DNA of 64,000 bases. Source: Mastigias papua (Eukaryota > Cnidaria > Scyphozoa > Rhizostomeae > Mastigiidae). Location of the stretch: NCBI GenBank assembly GCA_964019165.1, contig OZ025268.1, positions 1,766,001 to 1,830,000 of the forward strand, given 5' to 3'. Position numbers and translations under genes: made by a program. Below are positions 54,161 through 64,000 of this stretch, piece by piece (position 1 is the first letter of the stretch; every line of letters begins with the position of its first letter). A model generated the notes under the pieces. That model was not told the origin of the DNA, did no database searches, and saw only the letters and a list, made by a program, of their open reading frames with translations.

Positions 54161-56932
54161 GTTGAACTTACTGGACCAACAGAACTTTCTGATTTAAAAG
54201 TCGTGTATTTTACAAATGGTTTGGTTAATAGTCAAAGTTAGGATGTAAATACAGTTGAGAAGTATGCGATAGAAATGATTGAAAATATTAGTAGTATAGA
54301 TTCCACTTTTCATCTTTAGAATAATAATGAGGATAGGTGGGAAAGTAGGAATGCGGAATATAAATAATTTCTCTTGGTGTTGTGAAAGCTTCTGCGTTGT
54401 TTGATAGAATGCACTTTGTGCTTTACAGATTGACTTGTGCCTTCAGCTTTTTTCCAGAAAGAAAGAATAGAAGCTTGTGATGTCACTCCTCTTCAGTATA
54501 TTAGCAAATAACATAGCTGTTGTACATTATCAAACTTATAATAGTTCTGAGCATTCATCTCTGACCTTACTGTTTTGTGATCGTCCTCTTTGCTTTCACT
54601 TTCATTGTTTTCTCTCCGCGCTGCTTTCTCTAGTACGTATTCGCAGCATTTTTACCACCTTTCACTGTCACTTTTACTAGATAACCATCTTTGATATTTC
54701 TTTTTTTCTGATGACAAAGTAACGCGACATGTAAGGCCTTTTTCTGCAATTGTTTAGTCTACCATAACAGTTGACTTTTCATACCACCAATCTATTTATC
54801 GTACCAACTATGTCCTTTAATTGCTGGTACTACAGCATAACAAAAGTTTGAATGCAATCCTTCTAAATGTCTCCCATAGACTCTGAATAATCAGTAAAAG
54901 ACTCAACTGCAAATTTTACGCAACAAGACTTTGAGTAAAGTGAAACAGTTGGATCATGCAGTTGTCTAAACTAGGAGATAACAGCATGGTCCTCTTTGTT
55001 AGAAGCACCGATGTGTGACAACTGAAGGGAGATTTCTATGTTCGTGATCTTCATCTTGTGATTGGTAGTCCAATAGTATAAAAGAAGTATTGGTCTCATA
55101 CCCAGTAATAGGTATCAAAGCACAAGTGAAGTTTGCGTATATTGAGAGCATTGTGTCAATGAATACGCCGGACTGGATTGAAAGACCTGCTTTGTGTTTG
55201 ACTAAACAGCATACAGGGTAACTGTTTTCCAAGCCTCTTGTTTTCGGACCCTTCTTATATCACGTAGACTTCGGAATTAAGTATAGAACTCAAAAACTGT
55301 TTAGTATTAATTGAAAAATCAGAATGACAGAATGAAGTGCTAAAGAATGAGAGCCATGGAGAAAGGGGAGATAGGGGTACATGCCTCATTACTCTTAGGA
55401 CTTTATTGTTGGAAACTAACTCAAAATTTCCTAGGCCTCTCAGGCACAGCCAGTTCGCACATGTTTGTTCTACACTCATTTACTTCTTGGTCAGTTTGCA
55501 CTAGGTCTTAAATTCATATTTGATTGTTAGTTGTTGTGATGGCATCATTAAATAATCTGGGATATGGCAAGAAAATAACTGAAAATGAATGAAATATGTA
55601 CAAGTATATAGTTTGCATAGAAGAATTCAAATCAAACGCCTCAGTTACTATGGGTACGTGAAAACGGAAGAATTGTGCTTTAGTAGGGGTTTCTTATGTA
55701 AAACGAAATTACAAAGACATTAAGAATTTTTCTCTATTTGATCATGATGACAAACAAATAATAGCAGGGCTTTATTTATTTTTGCAGTCATTTTTTGTAA
55801 TAATTATAGTAATGATAATAGTAATTCAAGTGTGACAAAGTTTTTGGTATTTGTGGAAGTTTATTATGGTCAGTTAGTACTTAGCACTCGGTACATCTTA
55901 TTACGTAATAGTTAGACGGTAAAACAAGCTTATTTGAAAAGCCGCAAATTCTAAGTTTCCCGACGATAAAGTTATCAGAATGTCAATGTCATTTAATCCT
56001 TTTAATTTCTAAAACATCTTTGGCTTTTATGCTCCCCTGTCGATAGTATTTTACTTCTTTAGGATTCGAATAATCTTGCTCGGTGTACTTCTTGATTCCA
56101 GCCCCCGGTAATGTTTTGCATATACGACTAGATACTCTAAGAGGTAATCACCTGGGAGGTGGATGTTTTCTTTGCTAGCCTATTCATGCCAGACCTCAAT
56201 CATATCTTTTGTAAGAATAGTGATATTTGAATAAGCGTTGGGTGTATCAAGCTAATCTGCAACCCAGTTATTTATTCATTTGTACTATTTGTCTCGGTTA
56301 GCCCTGTTAACCTATTAATCAATTTTGGGTAGAATGGCTCCATCTTAGTGTAATGAAATAATAATTTGGCAGTAATGAAACCAATTTTAATGGGAATTAT
56401 TTTAATTTCATAAATGTTTGGCCAATAAATCTGTCAAAATCTAACCGGCAAAAATGGAACGGCTTGTTTCTTGAACTTTTATATCAAAAATCGTATTTGG
56501 CTTTTCGTTCACGTGCCAGCTACAACAAGATGCCCGTAATGAGATAGCTGGAATAGAAAAAAAGAGTGACCAAAAGCATGGAAACTGAGAGTGTGACCAA
56601 TTCAATTTCTCCAGACTATTGTGCTTTTATGTAGTTTGTAGTCTCGTGCCTTCATTCGATTTTGCACAGTTTTGCTTATTGACTGAAAGTATGAACTCCT
56701 GTGCCTTCAGATTCGGAGAGCTTTTCGAGCATAATAGAAAAGCACAAAATTGACGCATGTTACTATCCCTACTTCCTATGAGAGTGTAGATGAACACCGA
56801 AGTCAGTTATTTTCTGGTTTTGTAGTGTGATAGGGGAAGTAAGAGCGTTAGAGCAGAGTCTTGTGGGAGAGCATGTTACCAAAAATATGAGGTTTTATTT
56901 AACTACTAGATGGAAATATGTCTTTCTAGCCT

Positions 56933-57065
<133 letters not shown>

Positions 57066-57149
57066 ATATATATATATACAAATACTAATACAGATAACCT
57101 AGGCCTGTATACTTACGTAGAGCTATGCTCAATACTTACGTAGAGCTAT

Positions 57150-57302
57150 GAATAAGAAGAAACCAGCAATCAAAAACGCGCTGTAGCAACTTTAAGTTTC
57201 ATGCTTCCAATCGTCAGGCTACATAGAAGATATCGTATATGTATATGTATATGAATATGTATATGAATATGTATATGTATATGTATATGAATATGTATAT
57301 GA

Positions 57303-57339
<37 letters not shown>

Positions 57340-57490
57340 CATGTATGTGTATATGTATATGTATGTGCATATGTATATGCATATGTTTATGTATATGTAT
57401 ATGTATATGTATCTTGTATGTAGCCTGACGATTGGAAACATGAAACTTAAAGTTGCTACAGGGCGTTTTTGATTGCTATTTTTTCTTATA
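57150..57490. repeat. Inverted repeat around an (ATATGT)n spacer
   Basis: The arm 57150-57233 and the arm 57410-57490 are inverted copies (GCAATCAAAAACGC, GTAGCAACTTTAAGTTTCAT, CCAATCGTCAGGCTACATA). The ~175-bp spacer is a TATATG/AATATG hexamer array. Confidence 0.9.
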
Positions 57491-57539
57491 TATAGATATA
57501 CATATATAAATATATATATATATCTTAGTGTTGGGATAA

Positions 57540-57775
57540 GAATTCGAGGCATTGCGAGATACTGTTTGGCACTGTATGAATTTGGTTGATTGAAACTGTA
57601 GATTTAGTCTAAATTTTGATTTAGGAAGTTTCAGGTGACTCAAAGTTGAACTAATTGGAAAGTCAGGCCATTGACGTAAGTAGAAAGTGACGAGATTGTC
57701 AAGATTTTGAATGAACCATGTTTTGGATAGGTCAGCAACAGTCAAATGCCAAGACAACTTTGATCTCATTTTCAT
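57540..57775 (-). mobile_element. LINE fragment C (region after the RT domain)
   Basis: Reads LTVADLSKTWFIQNLDNLVT, then RQWPDFPISSTLSHL and FQSTKFIQCQT. The latter aligns with RQWFDLPISATLSSI and LPSIKFLQCQT of fragment A, so it belongs to the same family. It is cut off by the TA-rich hairpin region. Confidence 0.75.
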
Positions 57776-58390
57776 AAAATATTGAAATTAGCAACGATAC
57801 AATGATACACCTCGCTAATTACAGGCAGTTTACAATTGTCTGTATAAAGAAATTATCTAAATCAAGCATAAATTAAAAATAAACAAAAAGTGAAAGCTAA
57901 GATGCATGCACACAAAGAAGTAAAAAATGTATAGTTCTAAAATGTATGGTTTTGTCCTACGGCAGAAAATATAATAAGTGCACCGAACAGAAACATTGAT
58001 AACTTTTTTGATAATTTGACTTAGGATATATTTGTCACAAACCTAAATCGTTCATCATCGTCAAAAAATCCTCATTGGCAGGTTTATAAAATTGGTACTG
58101 CGATAGTGTAAATCAAAATCGCGCACAAAATCCTTGTATTTAGCAGCTTTACGATTACTGTTGCTCTCTATATTGGTTTCACATAATATAGTAAGTTCTA
58201 GGGGATAGAGAGTTTTATCAGGGGAAATTAAAGCAAGATCCGACCTAAGGGAGTCACCATTGATCAAGGCAAGATATGAGAAGAAAGAGAGATCAGCAAA
58301 AAGCATGCAGTTCTGCAGATAAGAGAATGATCTTGCAAGAAAGAGAAGCACAGAGTTATGACACATTATAATCTTTTTTTCAAACTTCAA
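57776..58390 (-). mobile_element. LINE fragment B (restriction-like endonuclease end plus 3' UTR)
   Basis: 58390-58061 encodes CHNSVLLFLARSF, GDSLRSDLALISPDK, LYPLELTILCET and RKAAKYKDF, aligned with the endonuclease end of fragment A. The usual R-P-D reads R-S-D. 57776-58060 is the 3' non-coding part, sharing CTACGGCAGAAAATA with sequence at 59793-59807. Confidence 0.75.
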
Positions 58391-58429
58391 TTCATCGATA
58401 TAATTTTAAAATCTACAAATACAAATCTC

Positions 58430-59616
58430 ACAACAAGGTAATTTGTACTTGGCTGACTTAGTGTGTTAACAAAGAAATAGTATACTTAACATTGACATAC
58501 ATTATATTAATAACAATAATGATTATGATTGGAAAAAGACAAGAATATTGATAGTTTAGGAGCTCCGGATCACACCATTGTTTGTTCCTCATACAAATTG
58601 TGTAGTACGTTGTGCGCATGACTATGGTATACAACTTTGAAATGATAAAGTTGAGATGATGAGTGTCGATGCCATTGTCATTACACATGTTGAGAAACGA
58701 ATTTCATGAAGTACCAAAAGCAGCTAATGCAGAGATTTATGAATTTTATTTCCTTATAATCAGTGGCAAGCTCAGATAGAAGGGGACGATATTTGAGTTC
58801 TTTTCGATGAGCATTATTGTTTAAGTGAGTTTCGAAGCCCACAGTTAATTCTATGATGTACATGATATTGTCAGCTGTAGACGGAAGGATATCAGGGCGA
58901 AGACTATTGCCAGTAACGATGCATGGAGAAAGGTAGCCCGGGAGATTGACATATAGTTTTGTATACTGTATGGTCTGCACCGTTTCAGCGAGAAATTTTA
59001 AAGCAGAGTTATGCCTCCATGTGAAACGCCCTTCAGTTAGATACGTGTTGCACCCAGGAAAATTATTAAGGAGTGACTCAGGCTGAAGACAAAAAGAACA
59101 ATCAGACGTAGCTGAAAGGTTCTTTCTAGTAGCAAGCGTGTTGTTTAGATACTTGATGGTAGAATTGAAGATATTTGCAGGTAGTTTGCTTTGCGCCTTA
59201 GACCACAGCGAAGTGAGCTTTTGTAGGGAGTGGTCAAGGAGGAATGATATAATGAACCCTTGTGACTTTAACTGAGTCTGAAGCCTACTGGTGTCTTCAC
59301 CACGAATGGATTTCAAGACCTGCTTTGTGTTTGAGTAAATATCGTATAGAACACTTGCCCCTGAGTTGGTAGTTCTCCTTAATTTGGTTATTGTTTCATC
59401 ACTGGATGACTTCAAAGAAGGCCGTAGTGTTGTCTGACATTGTAGAAATTTTATAGAGGGTAACTGAAAAGCTTCCCCAAAATGATTACGTGAAGGAACA
59501 ATGGAACTTAATGTTGCAGAAATTGGAAGATCAAACCATTGGCGAACATATTTTGCTATACTAATAATAATAGTACTAATATTAATAACAATAGTGATAA
59601 TTTTTTTAAACTTCAT
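58430..59616 (-). mobile_element. LINE fragment A: zinc knuckle and restriction-like endonuclease
   Basis: 311 codons open. Features in order: RQWFDLPISATLSS, SKLPANIFNSTIKYLNNTL, a C-x2-C-x12-C zinc-knuckle region (CSFCLQPESLLNNFPGC, with N where the R2-type CCHC motif has H), FTWRHNSALKFL, then SLRPDILPS, MYIIELTVGFET and RKELKYRPL (PD-x-E-x-K-like). This is the C-terminal end of LINEs using a restriction-like endonuclease. A frame change at 58681-58688 leads to GIDTHHLNF and RNKQWCDPELLN. It lacks the RT domain and is dead. Confidence 0.85.
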
Positions 59617-59639
59617 TCATATATTTCATGCCCTATAAT

Positions 59640-59910
59640 ACAATATCAAACCTCACAATTACAGGTAATTTGAATTGACTAGCCTAGTTACAGGTGACAA
59701 ATAAACAAACAGGAAAAAACAAACAGAAACGGCAAGAAGCTACAAGTAGCTAGAATAAAATCAAATCTGGACAGGTCCAAGGTTTGTTTCTACGGCAGAA
59801 AATAAAATATGTTGATCGAATGATTATGTTGGAGGTTTTTCTGATGATGCATCGAAGCTGGTCTTCATTTATATCTAAACCTTGACACATATTGATAAAA
59901 CAATCAGCAG
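59640..59910 (-). mobile_element. LINE fragment D, 3' non-coding end
   Basis: Shares ACAATTACAGG-like ends and CTACGGCAGAAAATA with the 3' part of fragment B. No coding sequence left. Fourth piece of the same family on the same strand. Confidence 0.5.
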
Positions 59911-60793
59911 AACGACCGAAAATGCTACGACAGCTAACAGATTTACAAATTTAACGGGACAAAATTGAGAGCTCAATGTTTAAAGAAGCTGTTGATACTT
60001 TTCTTTATTTCCTCTGTAAATTAATATTCAAATTTGTTTTAAAACTAACTTTCAATTCGAGTACAAAGAGTTTAAAAGTATGCTATAAAAATTGTAAGAT
60101 AAATAACTAGTGTGAATAAAGCTCCAAGCCAAACTTTTCCATTCTGCTTACGAGCGCCAAAACAAATGTACAGTTTTTCAGACTGGTTCTCAGATTTGAG
60201 AGCAAACCTGGCTCTGAAAAAAGTGAGTTTTATTCAATTTGGTAATAAGACATTCAACTTGCTCCTTGCAATAGATGAGAGTAAATTGACAAGGTTTAAA
60301 CCTAATATGCACGAGATAAAGTCAATCGAAACCCCTGACCACGATGGATAATCAATCGGAAATACTAACATCCAAGGATGTAATCTGGAGATCTTTGTTG
60401 GGCAGTTTCTTGAAAATTAAGTCTCATATTTTTGCCAGTGTGAAAGCAAACACAAGTTGCCCGTGCCGATAGCTGTGAAGCCCCATAATTACGTTTATAA
60501 GGTCCTGTCTAAACAAGGAATGGAGTGGCATAGTAGATCAACTAGTGTAGAATCAGCTAAAACCACAGTTGACGAAATAACAATTCTTTATATCTTTATC
60601 GTAAACTTGTCCTCACCACATTACATCTATTTGGTTTGAGGGTTCGGAGGATCTAAGGGTTTGGAGAAAATCGCTTTATGTTTCCGTACTCAATGAAAGA
60701 GTCTATAATTGATCAATGAAGTCATAATGGACAAGGCGCTGATTAAATACAAATTTATACTTTGTACTTACAAATAAATATAAATATATGTAA

Positions 60794-60798
<5 letters not shown>

Positions 60799-60840
<42 letters not shown>

Positions 60841-60886
60841 ATATATTATATTTATATATATATATATTATTTATATATATATATAG
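60799..60886. repeat. (TA)n tract, interrupted
   Basis: TA-repeat broken by ATATTATA steps, followed by GAGAGAGAGAGA. Confidence 0.95.
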
Positions 60887-60896
60887 AGAGAGAGAG

Positions 60897-60952
60897 ATTC
60901 AAAAATATACTTTCTTGTTGTATAGTAACAACAAGAAAGTATATTTTTGAAT
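60897..60952. repeat. Perfect 25-bp-stem hairpin
   Basis: The arm 60897-60921 (starting ATTCAAAAATATAC) is the exact inverse of 60928-60952, with a 6-base loop ATAGTA. It lies between two TA tracts. Confidence 0.95.
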
Positions 60953-60996
60953 TCCTCTATGTTTTACTTATATACTTAGTAAGTGCCGCATTGACT

Positions 60997-61223
<227 letters not shown>

Positions 61224-61643
61224 CAACTTACTGTCAACTGACATAAAAAATGAACACCCTGACACTATTTATGAAACTTTAAAATTATTTTTTCACAAAA
61301 TATAAATATTCCTTAATCTTTTGTCAACTTAGGAAAGTATAATAATATGTAGGTTTTAATAACGACAAAATGTCGTTTGCTGGCCTCATGAACTATCCTT
61401 GCATTTCTGAACATTTTTCAGTATAATTCTAATAGTCATAGTTAGTATTATTCTGATTGAGTTTTTCTTCTGTTTCCTCTCATTTCTTTTGCTTTACTGG
61501 TAGAGAAATTAGACAGGTATGTCTAAAACTGATCGCCTCCCCCTGATGTGTTAACTCGAAAATTTTCTGATTTGAACTATTCAAGAATTACGTTCGTTTT
61601 CCTATGACATTTGTTCCATAGGTGAAACAATAAATTCTATTCG

Positions 61644-64000
<2,357 letters not shown>

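Larger units (their letters stand above)
52011..56930. other. Intergenic, no gene recognised
   Basis: Nothing with splice or domain support. A two-unit tandem duplication of about 120 bp lies at 53921-54160, and a small TTCTTATAA-family inverted repeat at 53802-53884. Confidence 0.4.

Noticed and set aside
54999..55232. 77-codon minus-strand open frame with mixed composition and a short similarity to LINE fragment A (CAAACACAAAGCAGGTCT).
   Set aside because: The shared stretch is under 30 bases and the rest does not align; no domain recognised.

Overview
This window looks like nuclear DNA of an invertebrate animal. It is visibly AT-rich, its genes are split by long introns with standard GT/AG borders, and it carries tRNA-derived SINE heads, RTE-type LINEs, LINE fragments with a restriction-like endonuclease domain, PIF/Harbinger-like MITEs and long (TA)n, (ATC)n and (ACAG)n arrays. 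The repeat set would suit a cnidarian, a sponge or another marine invertebrate, but I cannot fix the phylum. No prokaryotic features, rRNA genes or CRISPR arrays were seen.

Two protein genes can be built exon by exon, both on the minus strand. The larger runs from an ATG at 39340 to a stop at 10714. Twenty-two exons whose phases join give about 820 residues: a four-EF-hand module (residues ~65-246), a short acidic linker, a six-bladed Kelch propeller (~290-730) and a ~90-residue polar tail. One junction, before exon 13, is not settled. It includes a 13-nt microexon inside an EF-hand loop and a 29-nt exon. The second gene (46895 to 44679, three exons, 244 residues) is an F-box/leucine-rich-repeat protein whose first intron appears to be GC-AG. 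The EF-hand part suggests calcium sensing; the propeller and the F-box protein are protein-binding types. Nothing in the sequence links the two genes.

Layout: 1-10.7 kb has no recognisable gene, only a dispersed DNA element (3.9-4.3 kb) and a LINE tail (8.9-9.1 kb). 10.7-39.3 kb is the EF-hand/Kelch gene. Its introns hold a foldback element with a MADF-like remnant (16.1-16.7 kb), an 85-bp-arm hairpin (19.7-19.9 kb), a SINE (26.9 kb), two MITEs (28.1-29.5 kb) and a nearly complete but broken RTE LINE (32.5-35.9 kb) nested in an older element. 39.3-44.7 kb is intergenic with two opposed tRNA-like heads, a second RTE fragment and an unoccupied copy of the element the LINE invaded. 44.7-46.9 kb is the F-box gene. 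47-56.9 kb is mostly empty apart from two copies of a microsatellite-bearing dispersed element at 48-49 kb. 56.9-61.8 kb is a dense patch of TA tracts, hairpins and several same-strand fragments of one LINE family. 61.8-64 kb shows nothing.

Exon calls rest on reading frame, splice borders, phase and domain pattern by eye; no transcript or database search was possible.
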